Positions 1 through 8,795 of a DNA stretch of 64,000 nucleotides are shown here, piece by piece. The first letter of the stretch is position 1; every line of letters starts with the position of its first letter. Under the pieces are notes generated by a model. It did not search any database. It was not told the origin of the DNA and saw nothing but the letters and a program-made list of their open reading frames with translations. A program made the position numbers and the translations under genes. Source of the DNA: an uncultured Collinsella sp. (lineage in GTDB: Bacteria > Actinomycetota > Coriobacteriia > Coriobacteriales > Coriobacteriaceae); the NCBI GenBank assembly GCA_902470065.1, contig CABRFA010000003.1, positions 1 to 64,000 of the forward strand, written 5' to 3'.

Positions 1-97
1 CGGGATTGGTCAATCTCGGCCGACTATATTTGGCTAAATTATTCCGGCGCTAACAACCCATAGTGAACATGCTCGGATATAGAGGGGATGTCAGCGC

Positions 98-1009
98 ATG
101 AACAACGGACTGTTTACGTACTTAGCAGCATTGCTATTGTTTGGCTCCAACGGCATCATCGCCGCTGCCATCGCGCTGCCGAGCTCCGATATCGTGCTAC
201 TACGCACGTTTTTGGGCGCACTCTCGCTTGTCACCGTCCTCGCCATCACCCAACGCCATAAGTTGCAGGCGCCATCTCGCCCCCGCGAAGCCGCAGCCCT
301 CCTCCTTTCGGGAGCCGCGCTGGGCGCTAGCTGGATTTTTCTGTTCCGCGCCTACCAGACGATCGGCGTCGGCATATCCTCGCTGCTGTACTACTGCGGC
401 CCTATCATTGTCATGGCGCTCTCCCCGCTCATCTTTGGCGAAAAGCTGACCGGTGGCAAAATCGCCGGGTTTATCGCCGTCGCCTGCGGCGCTTTTCTCA
501 TTGCAGCGCAAGGTTTAGGCGGCAACATGCCCATTGCGGGCATCGTCTGCGGCATCGCCTCGGCATTTTGCTATGCACTGATGGTCATCGCCAGCAAGGG
601 TGCACCGCACATCGAGGGTCTCGAGAACTCCGCGCTCCAGGTGAGCGCCGCCTTTGTGACCGCGCTGGTCCTCACGCTCGTCACCCAAGGCGCCCCCTCG
701 TTCCTCTCCCCCAGCATTGCCGCCGGCATCGATTGGCGCGCCGTTGCCATGCTCGGCATTGTCAACACCGGACTCGGTTGTCTGCTCTACTTTAGCGCCG
801 TCGCCAAGCTGCCCGTCCAGACCGTCGCGGTCGTCGGCTACCTCGAGCCGCTTTCGGCCGTCGTGTTTTCCGCCATCCTTTTAGGTGAAGCCATAACACC
901 GGTCCGCCTGATGGGTGCCACGCTTATCATCGGCGGCGCGATTTTTTGCGAACTCGCCGGCAAACGCGCAAGCGCCAAGGCTGGCATCGCCCAGACAGCA
1001 CGTGCTTAA
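98..1009 (+). CDS. DMT-superfamily (EamA) transporter
   Basis: A 303-residue polytopic membrane protein, almost entirely hydrophobic, with the internal duplication of EamA drug/metabolite exporters (about ten predicted helices). The second half carries the typical 'GYLEPLSAVVFSAILLGE' segment. The ATG follows a GAGGGG ribosome site at about 10 nt. Substrate cannot be read from sequence; relatives export amino acids or metabolites. It is transcribed alone and a short perfect hairpin follows it. Two other DMT exporters lie at 42982 and 50914, so the organism carries several. Confidence 0.9.
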   Translation: MNNGLFTYLAALLLFGSNGIIAAAIALPSSDIVLLRTFLGALSLVTVLAITQRHKLQAPSRPREAAALLLSGAALGASWIFLFRAYQTIGVGISSLLYYCGPIIVMALSPLIFGEKLTGGKIAGFIAVACGAFLIAAQGLGGNMPIAGIVCGIASAFCYALMVIASKGAPHIEGLENSALQVSAAFVTALVLTLVTQGAPSFLSPSIAAGIDWRAVAMLGIVNTGLGCLLYFSAVAKLPVQTVAVVGYLEPLSAVVFSAILLGEAITPVRLMGATLIIGGAIFCELAGKRASAKAGIAQTARA

Positions 1010-1043
1010 TAGCCCCTGCTCTGAAATACTACCTGCGTATATG

Positions 1044-1067
1044 AATAATCCCCAGATGGGGATTATT
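1044..1067 (+). terminator. perfect hairpin after the DMT gene
   Basis: AATAATCCCC-AGAT-GGGGATTATT is a perfect 10-bp inverted repeat, 35 nt past the stop codon and followed by the T-rich tail GTCT. It could end transcription of the DMT gene or act as an operator for the downstream kup gene. Confidence 0.45.
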
Positions 1068-1148
1068 GTCTAAAACACCCCGATGTGCCAAACTGCTCTT
1101 ATATGTATAAAGATGGCATAAAGGTCTGCTGCTCGTGGCAGAGGCCAG

Positions 1149-3398
1149 ATGTCCAAGGGAGTCCACGTGGCACACAACAAGCTGGAGGCAAGCCTCCAAG
1201 ACCAGCGTAGTCAAGGCGGACATGGAGCCATTCCCCTCTCCGCTGGCATGCTACTCGTAACGCTCGGCGTCGTATACGGCGACATCGGCACGAGCCCCAT
1301 GTATACCATGAAATCAATCGTCGCCAACAACGGCGGCATCGGTACCGTCAGCGAGGACATGATCTTGGGCGCGCTCTCACTCGTCATCTGGACCATGACA
1401 CTCGTGACCACGGTCAAGTACGTGGTAATCGCCATGAAGGCCGACAACCATAACGAGGGCGGCATCTTCGCCCTGTTTAGCTTGGTGCGCAAAGTGGCGC
1501 CTTGGCTGATTCTTCCCGCCATGATCGGCGGCGCGGCGCTGCTCGCCGACGGCATCCTCACCCCCGCCGTCACGGTTACCACGGCCATTGAGGGCCTGCG
1601 CACTATCGAGTGGGGCCACGCGCTATTGGGTGACGGGCAAACCAACGTCATCATTATTACCATCATCATTATCTGCGGCCTATTTGCCATGCAGCGCGCC
1701 GGTACCTCGTCGATCGGCAAGCTGTTCGGCCCGCTCATGACACTGTGGTTCCTGTTCCTGGCAGGCGCCGGCCTGTTCAACATGCTCGGCAACCCGTCCA
1801 TCTTGCGCGCGCTCAACCCCATCCGCGGCATCATGTTCCTGTTCTCGCCCATCAACCACTCGGGCATCATGGTGCTCGGCTTTGTCTTTCTGTCGACGAC
1901 CGGCGCCGAGGCCCTCTACTCGGACATGGGTCACGTGGGCAAGGCTAACATTTACGCATCCTGGCCGTTCGTAAAGGCGGCCCTCATCCTTAACTATCTG
2001 GGTCAAGGCGCTTGGCTGCTTGCCAACAATTCCAATCCCCAGATGCTCGCGATGGACATCGTCAACCCGTTCTACATGATGCTCCCCGAGCCCCTGCGCC
2101 CCTTTGCCATCGTGCTTTCGGCCGTGGCGGCCATCATCGCCTCGCAGGCGCTCATCACCGGCTCGTTCTCGCTGGTATCCGAGGCAACCCGTCTCAACCT
2201 TATGCCGCATCTGCGCATCCACTACCCCAGCGACACCAAGGGCCAGCTCTACATTCCGCTCGTCAACAACATCATGTGGGTCGGCTGCATCTTCATCGTG
2301 CTGCTGTTCCAAAACTCCGAGCGCATGGAGAGCGCCTACGGCCTCGCGATTACCGTGACCATGCTCATGACCACGACGCTTTTGACGAGCTACATCGCCG
2401 GCATCCTCAAGCACAAGCTGGGTGCCTGCGTCTTCGCCCTGCTCTTTGGTGCCATTGAGCTGTGCTTCTTCGCCTCGTGCCTCACCATGTTCTTTGACGG
2501 CGGCTACGTCATGATCTTCCTGGCCGCGCTGCTGTTCGGCCTTATGTATGTGTGGCGTCGCGGTACCGCCATCGAGCGCACGCAGACGATTCTGCTGCCC
2601 GTCTCCAAGTACATCGACCAGCTCAATCGCCTGCGCAATGACGAGACCTATCCCGTGCTCGCTGACAATCTGGTGTTCCTCACCAACAGCCCCGACCCGC
2701 TCACGCTCGACCGCGACGTGCTCTATTCCATCCTGGACAAGCACCCCAAGCGTGCCAAGGCATATTGGTTCATCAACGTGCACGTTACCGACGAGCCCTA
2801 TACGCACGAGTATTCCGTTGAGACCTTTGGCACAGACTTCCTGTTCCGCGTGCGCTTGGACCTGGGCTTTAAGGTCAATCAGCGCATCAACGCCTACCTG
2901 CGCCAGATCGTTGGCGACCTGATGGCCTCGGGAGAGCTGCCGCCGCAGCACCACACCTACTCCATCTACGAGACACGTGGCAACGTGGGCGACTTCCGTT
3001 TTTGCATGCTGCGCAAGATGCTTGCCCCCGAAACGGACATCAACCGCAACGACCATCGCGTCATGGCCATCAAGTACGCCGTCCGCCGCGCCTGCGGAAG
3101 CCCGGCACGTTGGTACGGTCTCGAGAACTCGGCCATCATCATCGAGTACGTGCCGCTGTTTGCCCGCATGCGCCCGGCCGTTAAGCTCGTGCGCACCCAG
3201 GTGCCGCTCGAGATTCAGATCGAAGAGGCCGAGGAAATGGAAGTCGACATCTTCTCGGACGACTTGGTCAACGGCAACGAGGCCGGTAGGGACATGAACG
3301 TCGATCCCACCGAGCTGCTCGAGAGCGTCGCCGATACGCCCGAACAGCAACAGCTCGACGGCCTCGAGAACGAACAACTCAACGACGCCAACTTCTAG
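1149..3398 (+). CDS. kup: KUP-family potassium uptake transporter
   Basis: A 749-residue member of the KUP/HAK/KT family of proton-coupled K+ importers. The N-terminal half has the family signature 'GVVYGDIGTSPMYTMKS' followed by about twelve membrane helices up to residue ~470. A hydrophilic cytosolic domain fills the last ~270 residues and ends in an acidic tail. Two starts are possible: ATG at 1149 (AGAGG 4 nt upstream) or the in-frame GTG at 1167, which has the better site AAGGGAG at 5 nt; the shorter form loses only six residues. A strong terminator follows. Confidence 0.95.
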   Translation: MSKGVHVAHNKLEASLQDQRSQGGHGAIPLSAGMLLVTLGVVYGDIGTSPMYTMKSIVANNGGIGTVSEDMILGALSLVIWTMTLVTTVKYVVIAMKADNHNEGGIFALFSLVRKVAPWLILPAMIGGAALLADGILTPAVTVTTAIEGLRTIEWGHALLGDGQTNVIIITIIIICGLFAMQRAGTSSIGKLFGPLMTLWFLFLAGAGLFNMLGNPSILRALNPIRGIMFLFSPINHSGIMVLGFVFLSTTGAEALYSDMGHVGKANIYASWPFVKAALILNYLGQGAWLLANNSNPQMLAMDIVNPFYMMLPEPLRPFAIVLSAVAAIIASQALITGSFSLVSEATRLNLMPHLRIHYPSDTKGQLYIPLVNNIMWVGCIFIVLLFQNSERMESAYGLAITVTMLMTTTLLTSYIAGILKHKLGACVFALLFGAIELCFFASCLTMFFDGGYVMIFLAALLFGLMYVWRRGTAIERTQTILLPVSKYIDQLNRLRNDETYPVLADNLVFLTNSPDPLTLDRDVLYSILDKHPKRAKAYWFINVHVTDEPYTHEYSVETFGTDFLFRVRLDLGFKVNQRINAYLRQIVGDLMASGELPPQHHTYSIYETRGNVGDFRFCMLRKMLAPETDINRNDHRVMAIKYAVRRACGSPARWYGLENSAIIIEYVPLFARMRPAVKLVRTQVPLEIQIEEAEEMEVDIFSDDLVNGNEAGRDMNVDPTELLESVADTPEQQQLDGLENEQLNDANF

Positions 3399-3419
3399 CG
3401 ACGTCATAAATCAACGACA

Positions 3420-3456
3420 GCGGCCCTGCACCTCACGAGAGACGCAGGGCCGCTTT
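3420..3456 (+). terminator. terminator of kup
   Basis: GCGGCCCTGC and GCAGGGCCGC form a perfect 10-bp GC-rich stem around a 14-nt loop, followed by TTT. It lies ~20 nt after the kup stop, between convergent genes. Confidence 0.85.
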
Positions 3457-3477
3457 GCATTGCAGTAAAGCTAACGG

Positions 3478-4443
3478 CTACGAACGACGCGGCTCGGGAA
3501 CCACGAGCCTATCGGGGCTCGCGCCCTCGGCATCCATCAGGCTCACGTAGCGAATCGACGGATCCCCATACATCGCGTAGTAATAATTGCCCGTGCGTGC
3601 GCTAAAGCATCCGGTGTAGATAGTCTTCTCGAACTTGCCATCGCCCATCCTGGACGCCCCCTCGATCATCACCACGCCCTCGAGCGAGCGGAACATGCGG
3701 ACGACGTTTTCGGTCTCGCTCTCCTTTTGCGGGTAATTGGCATTGAGGTACGCCGCCTTTACAAAACGGCTCGGCGAATAGCAGTCACCCGGAATACCGC
3801 GCATGCCGGCACCGGCTCCATAGGGCTTAAGCTCGGCGCCACGCCACTTCGCCGTCTGCGGAAAATCGCTTGTGGCCGTGATATAGGTGCGCAGGTTTTC
3901 CATGTGCCACGGGAAGGTGGGCTGATTGGCAAGGGTGTCGACCGGATCGTCGTATACATGCAGGCCGTCAGCCATCATCTCGACCACGATGCTGCGCTGG
4001 CTGTCGCCGATAATCCAATGGAGCAGCGACACGCCTAGGCCTTCGCCCGCCGATTTAGCCACGATCGCCACATCACGCAGGGCCACCTCAACCTCGTCGA
4101 CCGTCGAGAACGTCGCTGCCACCCACAGGGGGAACTCATAGGCCGCGATATTGGTCTTGCCGTCGACAGGGCCCTCGGCATACTCGGCATAACCCGGGAA
4201 ATTAAGGCCCGCCACGGCGAGGCCCGCATCGTTGCCGCAATCGAAGAACATAGGGTAGTTCTTGTAATCGATGCACATACCGATCACCGCGTGTGCCGCT
4301 GTCGCGTCGTCGATAAACGAATACGGAATGTTAAACCCGCGCGGCATCACGCGAACCTGTTGGCCGTAGTCAAAGCTCCAGTCGAGATTGCGGCCCAGAT
4401 ACATGTGGCCAGAATTATCGGTAAATCGAATACTCGTACACAT
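3478..4443 (-). CDS. choloylglycine hydrolase family (probable bile salt hydrolase)
   Basis: A 321-residue Ntn hydrolase; the family cleaves the amide bond of glycine- or taurine-conjugated bile acids (or penicillin V). The start is fixed by AGGAGG 4 nt upstream and by the need for Cys at residue 2: the protein begins MCTSIRF, with Cys2 the nucleophile after Met removal. Arg18 and Asp21 (GRNLDW), the Asn-containing 'AGLNFPGY', 'NQPTFPWHMENL' and 'YSPSRFVKAAY' (catalytic Arg) match the other active-site positions. No signal peptide, so cytosolic. The substrate (bile salt or penicillin V) is not settled by these motifs; a gut habitat favours bile salts. Monocistronic. Confidence 0.88.
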   Translation of the reverse strand: MCTSIRFTDNSGHMYLGRNLDWSFDYGQQVRVMPRGFNIPYSFIDDATAAHAVIGMCIDYKNYPMFFDCGNDAGLAVAGLNFPGYAEYAEGPVDGKTNIAAYEFPLWVAATFSTVDEVEVALRDVAIVAKSAGEGLGVSLLHWIIGDSQRSIVVEMMADGLHVYDDPVDTLANQPTFPWHMENLRTYITATSDFPQTAKWRGAELKPYGAGAGMRGIPGDCYSPSRFVKAAYLNANYPQKESETENVVRMFRSLEGVVMIEGASRMGDGKFEKTIYTGCFSARTGNYYYAMYGDPSIRYVSLMDAEGASPDRLVVPEPRRS

Positions 4444-4500
4444 AGCGCCTCCTAGCTTCACGTTCTTGCTAATTTCATTGTCTCCAAACAAAAAGGCGCT

Positions 4501-4542
4501 AAACACAAAAGCCCGGACATGACAACAATGTCACGCCCGGAC
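4501..4542 (-). terminator. terminator of the deformylase-like gene
   Basis: Read on the minus strand, a 14-bp stem (4511-4524 with 4529-4542, three G-U or mismatched pairs, ACAA loop) is followed by TTTTGTGTTT. It lies 32 nt past the stop of the deformylase-like gene. Confidence 0.8.
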
Positions 4543-4574
4543 CAAAAGAGACGAAGTGCGGTGCTTTGATCCCC

Positions 4575-4994
4575 TTAGACCAACTTGCCGAGACAGTGGT
4601 CGATCATATGCTGGATCATCTGTGCCTCGAAGCCCGCGTAGTCGCGGCGGCACTCCTTCATCTTGCCGTCGACGATCTGGTCAAAGGCGACCTTGCACTT
4701 GATATAGCGCGTGGACTTGGTGACCTCCTCGTGCGTCAGGCAGCTCTCCTCCATCTTGCTGGCACCCAGGCCAAACACCAGACGGGGGTTGTAGAGCACG
4801 TGGGGCTCGCCGGCGTCGTCCAGATAGACGCAGACCTTCTTGGTAACGCCAATCTGGTTGGCGGCAAGGCAGCCGGCATCGTCGAGCGACTTGATGGTAT
4901 CGATCAGGTCCTGTGCCACCGACTCATCCTCGACGGTCGCAACCTCGCAACGCTGGGACAGAATAGCCTCGTCGTGGCAAAGCTCTTTAATCAT
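4575..4994 (-). CDS. peptide deformylase-like protein, catalytic Glu replaced
   Basis: A 139-residue protein of the polypeptide deformylase fold, which removes the formyl group from nascent N-termini. Motif 1 is GCLAANQIG (Gln kept). Motif 2 is ESCLT (metal-ligand Cys kept). Motif 3 reads QHMIDH instead of HExxH: both metal-binding His remain but the catalytic Glu is Met. Activity is therefore doubtful; it may be a paralogue with a binding role, and a genuine deformylase must be elsewhere. The start was set at 4994 because GGAGG lies 5 nt upstream; an ATG 12 nt earlier would place that site inside the gene. Confidence 0.8.
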   Translation of the reverse strand: MIKELCHDEAILSQRCEVATVEDESVAQDLIDTIKSLDDAGCLAANQIGVTKKVCVYLDDAGEPHVLYNPRLVFGLGASKMEESCLTHEEVTKSTRYIKCKVAFDQIVDGKMKECRRDYAGFEAQMIQHMIDHCLGKLV

Positions 4995-5187
4995 ACGTTC
5001 CTCCATAGGGGTCGTTGTAACCGCTTAAGTATACGGTACCCACACATTTTCATGCGAAAAATACCGTCCGTCTGCTACAAAGCGCCGAACATCAACATGC
5101 GAAGAACAACAGCGTCGTAAAGGGGCTATAGTGGGTGAGTTCGTGTCAATCGGCCTAAACTCGGGGCCGAACAAGGAAAGGGTATGC

Positions 5188-6498
5188 ATGGACGAACTAT
5201 TTCACGTCAGCGAGCGCAAGTCCACAATCGGGACCGAACTTCGCGCTGGCCTGACAACATTCCTGGCGATGGCCTACATCATTGCCGTCAACCCCGCGGT
5301 GCTCTCGGGCGCCGGCATCGATGCGGGAGCGCTCGCCTGCGCCACCTGCCTGGGCGCCGGCATCATGACCATCTGCATGGGCATCTTCGCCAACCGCCCG
5401 CTCGCCTGCGCGTCGGGCTTAGGCGTCAACGCGATGATCGCCGGAATCACCACCACCGTCTGCGGCGGTGACTGGCATGTGGCCATGAGCGTCATCTTCC
5501 TCGAGGGTATCGTCATCTTGCTGCTCGTGCTTTGTGGCCTGCGCGAGGCCATCATGGACGCCATCCCGGTTGTCCTGCGTCACGCCATCTCGGTGGGTCT
5601 GGGCCTGTTTATCGCCATGATCGGCCTGTGCGACGCTGGCATCATCACCGCTGGCGCCGGTACGCTCGTCGGCCTGGGCGACATCGCCTCCCCCACCTTT
5701 ATCGTCGGCATCATCTCCATCGTCGTGACGGTTGCCCTGGCTTCCCGCAACGTGCCGGGCTCGCTGCTCATCGGCATCATCGTCGCCGTTATCGCCGGTA
5801 TCCCCCTAGGTGTGACCCAGGCTCCGACCGGTATCATCGCCCCGCTCGACTTCTCGAGCATCGGTGGCCCCATCGCCGACGCCGGCGGCGTGCCCGCCAT
5901 CGTCAAGGTCCTTACCGACCCCACGCTCCTCGTCATCTCGTTCTCGCTGCTCATGAGCGACTTCTTCGACACCATGGGCACCGCGATGGCCGTGGCCAAG
6001 CAGGGCGAGTTCCTCACCGACGACGGCAACGTCGAGAATATCAAGGAGATCCTGATCGTCGACTCCGCCGCCGCTGCTGTGGGCGGTTTCATGGGCGTCT
6101 CCTCCATCACCACCTTCGTCGAGTCCACCTCTGGCGCTGCCGACGGTGGCCGCACGGGCCTCACCTCCGTCACCACCGGCGTGCTGTTCATTCTCGCCGC
6201 GTTCTTCTCCCCCATCGTCACCATCGTTTCCAGCGCCGCCACCTGCGGTGCTCTGGTCTACGTCGGCTACCTCATGATGAGTGAGGCCTCCGAGATCGAC
6301 TGGTCCGACGTGTCGCAGGGTTTCCCGGCGTTCATGATTGTCGCCGGCGTGCCCTTCACCTACTCCATCTCTGCCGGCATTGGCCTGGGCTTTATCGCCT
6401 ACGTGGTCGTCGCGCTCTTTAAGGGCGAGGCTTCCAAGATCAAGCCGCTCATGTGGATCGCAGCCCTCGCCTTCCTCGTCTACTTCTTCGTAGCGTAG
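5188..6498 (+). CDS. NCS2-family permease, AzgA/PbuG-like purine transporter
   Basis: A 436-residue polytopic protein of the nucleobase/cation symporter-2 group, of the hypoxanthine/guanine/adenine (AzgA-PbuG) branch. It starts with the branch-typical segment 'ELRAGLTTFLAMAYIIAVNP' and contains 'MSDFFDTMGTAMAVAKQGEF' and 'GVSSITTFVESTSGAADGGR', conserved parts of the substrate-binding helices. Start chosen at ATG 5188 with AAGGAAAGG 6 nt upstream; an earlier in-frame GTG at 5131 has no ribosome site. It probably imports purine bases by proton symport. A strong terminator follows. Confidence 0.92.
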   Translation: MDELFHVSERKSTIGTELRAGLTTFLAMAYIIAVNPAVLSGAGIDAGALACATCLGAGIMTICMGIFANRPLACASGLGVNAMIAGITTTVCGGDWHVAMSVIFLEGIVILLLVLCGLREAIMDAIPVVLRHAISVGLGLFIAMIGLCDAGIITAGAGTLVGLGDIASPTFIVGIISIVVTVALASRNVPGSLLIGIIVAVIAGIPLGVTQAPTGIIAPLDFSSIGGPIADAGGVPAIVKVLTDPTLLVISFSLLMSDFFDTMGTAMAVAKQGEFLTDDGNVENIKEILIVDSAAAAVGGFMGVSSITTFVESTSGAADGGRTGLTSVTTGVLFILAAFFSPIVTIVSSAATCGALVYVGYLMMSEASEIDWSDVSQGFPAFMIVAGVPFTYSISAGIGLGFIAYVVVALFKGEASKIKPLMWIAALAFLVYFFVA

Positions 6499-6524
6499 CG
6501 GCAAAGCTGCCAAAGCAGAACACC

Positions 6525-6561
6525 AAAGCGCGGAGTCGCATCGAGCGGCTCCGCGCTTTTC
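6525..6561 (+). terminator. terminator of the NCS2 permease
   Basis: AAAGCGCGGAG and CTCCGCGCTTT pair perfectly around a 13-nt loop and are followed by TCTTTT. A diverged copy of the same hairpin lies at ~8616-8648, so this element marks the left edge of the tandem duplication. Confidence 0.85.
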
Positions 6562-6606
6562 TTTTAAAGCCAGGCTACGCACGGACGCGCGATGTATTGC
6601 TTCCCA

Positions 6607-6705
6607 AGTTTTGGACATTTTGCCCTCCAAACGGCACTACCGCCGGCTACATCCTGCAGATATGCTGGGCGTAATCGCATAGGCCCTATGAGGATGGGAG
6701 TAACC
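6607..6705 (+). promoter_or_regulatory. conserved leader of surface protein copy 1
   Basis: About 100 bp nearly identical to 8697-8795 in front of the paralogue. It contains the dyad TTTGGA-N10-TCCAAA (6610-6631), then CGGC-N6-GCCG, and ends with GGGAG 5 nt before the ATG. No known riboswitch class is recognised. Function is unknown; it could be an operator or a leader hairpin. Confidence 0.45.
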
Positions 6706-8493
6706 ATGGCCGCCTTGTTCACGACCCCCAAGCGCAATGACAAAACCTCTGGAGCCCATTTTGTCGAGCCCGACGCGCGCCGTCGCACGCTGCTCGCACA
6801 CGGAAGCTGGCGTCGCGTGACGCGCCGCATCGTCTGTGGTCTGACCTGCGCGCTCACGGTGAGCTCGTTGCTCATGCCGAGTGTCTCGCTCGCGGCCGAG
6901 TGGGTGGACGTCGGCGGCAGCCGGTATGACGCTGGCACCGTGGCGGGTGACGAGGCTGGCACCTGGTCATGGGACGGCGCCGACGATATGAAGCTCAACG
7001 GCTATGACGGCGGTGCGATCAATGCTGCAGGCAAGCTCAACATTGCGTACGAGGGCAAGAACACCGTGAAAACCGAGCCCGATTACACCGGAGCCGCCAT
7101 CAAAGCGCAGGATGGCACTAGCCAGAAAGCAGAGTTGAACATAACGAGCTCGAATAGCACGGATGAGCTCAATGTGACAGCCGAGACCGATGCAATTAAA
7201 TCCACAGGCGACCTCTCCATTTCTGGCCCAGGCACTGTGAACACCACAAGCACTAATGCCGACGGAATTGAGGCAAAGGGCGATCTCTCTATCACGGGCT
7301 CGGGCACCGTGAATGCAACGGGCGGCACCGAAGGCATCCAATCCAAGGGCAAGACCACCATCGGTTCCTCTGGCACAGTGATCGCTAAAGGAAACGAAAG
7401 TTACGGCATCTCCGCAGGCAGTGACCTGATCATCAAAGGCGGTGGCAAGGTAGAAGCAAGCTCTATCGAGGACGTGGCGATTTATACCGATGGCAACATC
7501 GAGATTTCGGGCGGCAGTCAGGTCGAGGCGAGCTCCCAGGAAGACCTTGCCGTCGACGCTGAGGGCAGTCTCACGGTCACCAACGCATCCCTTAACGCAA
7601 GCGGTGTTGAGTATGGCGTCTATGGCCGCAAGGGCATCACGCTCGACCACGCGACCGTGACGGTCCGTGCAAGCACGGGCGGCGGTTGGCAAACTATCGC
7701 TCTCATCACTGACGAGGACGACATCGTCATCAAGAATGGTTCCATCGTGGACGCGCTCGCGGAAGGCGGGTTCTCGGCTGCTATCGCCAGCAGAAACTAC
7801 AACCCTGGCGAGTCAGGCGGCCACATCTACATCAGCGACTCCGCTGTCAAGGCTATAGCCCGCTATATCGAGACCGGTGGCGGCGGCCCCGATCACTACA
7901 GCGGAGACCAGAACGACGAAATCATCCCTGAGTCCGAGGGCCTGAACATCGGCATCTTCGCGCAGACCAGCGAGGGCATCACGCCCGCGACCATCTCGAT
8001 TATCCGCAGCAAGGTCACGGCCGAGGGAGACACGGCAGCAATCTTCGCCCTTGCCATGAGCGAGGACGGCAAGGCGATCGGCACCATCGAGATCGAGGGC
8101 GCTCCCATTCAGAGGCCCGCAGGCGGCAAGGTCATTGACTATCGCTACGAGCAAGAGTACAGCCGCAGCATTATCTATGAGGCAGGGCAAACCATCGGCA
8201 CGGGCGACGCCACGATCGACTCCCCCTATGACGCCGCTGTCGCCAAGAGCACGGTCATCGTGCCTCCCGAGGAGATCAAACCCGAGGAAAAGCCCGGCGA
8301 GACCAAGCCCGAGGGTTCCAAGTCCGAGGGCACGAAGACAACCAAGACCGTTGCAGTTGCAGCCACGGGAGCCAAGACCACCGGCAAGCTCGCGGCAACC
8401 GGCGACGCCTCGAGTGCCTTCATCGTGGCATCCGCCCTTGCGGGAACAGCCGCCATCGCCGCAGGCGCCGTGGTGAGCCGCAAGCGCTCATAG
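6706..8493 (+). CDS. LAATG-anchored beta-helix surface protein, copy 1
   Basis: A 595-residue exported protein. A long basic N-terminus (SWRRVTRRIV, residues ~38-47) leads into a hydrophobic signal sequence ending near SVSLAAEW. Residues ~90-480 are short repeats such as 'STGDLSISGPGTVNTTS' and 'AKGDLSITGSGTVNATG', the pattern of right-handed parallel beta-helices like the carbohydrate-binding Cthe_2159 family. A Lys/Glu/Pro stalk (residues ~515-545) precedes LAATGD, a hydrophobic helix and RKRS, a sorting signal of the LAxTG type recognised by class E sortases. Start fixed by GGGAG before ATG 6706. Likely an adhesin or glycan-binding wall protein; the ligand is unknown. Confidence 0.82.
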   Translation: MAALFTTPKRNDKTSGAHFVEPDARRRTLLAHGSWRRVTRRIVCGLTCALTVSSLLMPSVSLAAEWVDVGGSRYDAGTVAGDEAGTWSWDGADDMKLNGYDGGAINAAGKLNIAYEGKNTVKTEPDYTGAAIKAQDGTSQKAELNITSSNSTDELNVTAETDAIKSTGDLSISGPGTVNTTSTNADGIEAKGDLSITGSGTVNATGGTEGIQSKGKTTIGSSGTVIAKGNESYGISAGSDLIIKGGGKVEASSIEDVAIYTDGNIEISGGSQVEASSQEDLAVDAEGSLTVTNASLNASGVEYGVYGRKGITLDHATVTVRASTGGGWQTIALITDEDDIVIKNGSIVDALAEGGFSAAIASRNYNPGESGGHIYISDSAVKAIARYIETGGGGPDHYSGDQNDEIIPESEGLNIGIFAQTSEGITPATISIIRSKVTAEGDTAAIFALAMSEDGKAIGTIEIEGAPIQRPAGGKVIDYRYEQEYSRSIIYEAGQTIGTGDATIDSPYDAAVAKSTVIVPPEEIKPEEKPGETKPEGSKSEGTKTTKTVAVAATGAKTTGKLAATGDASSAFIVASALAGTAAIAAGAVVSRKRS

Positions 8494-8551
8494 ACGCCCT
8501 TCATACACGAACCGACACTTTTAAAGCCACCTAGTCCGCGCACCGTTTAGC

Positions 8552-8590
8552 AACGCCACCGCCGAGCTCCCCTCCAGCGGTGGCGTTTTC
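8552..8590 (+). terminator. terminator of surface protein copy 1
   Basis: AACGCCACCGC and GCGGTGGCGTT form an 11-bp perfect stem around a 14-nt loop, followed by TTTTCT. The same element occurs at 10642 after copy 2. Confidence 0.88.
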
Positions 8591-8696
8591 TGTTTGCACT
8601 CGTATGGCGCACACGCGAGCGGAGTCGCAACAAGCGGCTCCGCGCTTTGTGATTAATGCCCGACAACGCGTAGGTGCGCAGCTTATTCCTCTTCCG

Positions 8697-8795
8697 GATT
8701 TTGGACATTTTGCCCTCCAAACGGCACTACCGCCGGCAACATCCAGCAGATACGCTGAATCTAGTCGTATAGGCCCTATGAGAACGGAAGCAACC
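8697..8795 (+). promoter_or_regulatory. conserved leader of surface protein copy 2
   Basis: Near-copy of 6607-6705, with the dyad TTTGGA-N10-TCCAAA at 8700-8721 and the same CGGC/GCCG pair. The ribosome site is GGAAG before ATG 8796, slightly weaker than in copy 1. Confidence 0.45.

Larger units (their letters stand above)
8494..8795. other. 302-bp spacer between the two surface-protein copies
   Basis: No gene seen. It holds the copy-1 terminator (8552-8590), a second GC hairpin at ~8616-8648 that corresponds to the NCS2 terminator at 6525, and the conserved leader from 8697. Confidence 0.7.

Noticed and set aside
1680..3407. 575-codon open frame antisense to kup
   Set aside because: It lies wholly opposite a clear potassium transporter, has no ribosome site, and reads as low-complexity His/Glu/Gly-rich protein, typical of an antisense shadow in high-GC DNA.
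6607..6705. cyclic-di-GMP riboswitch before the surface protein
   Set aside because: Considered because GGDEF proteins are encoded nearby, but the leader lacks the GEMM motif core and its dyad is of a different form.
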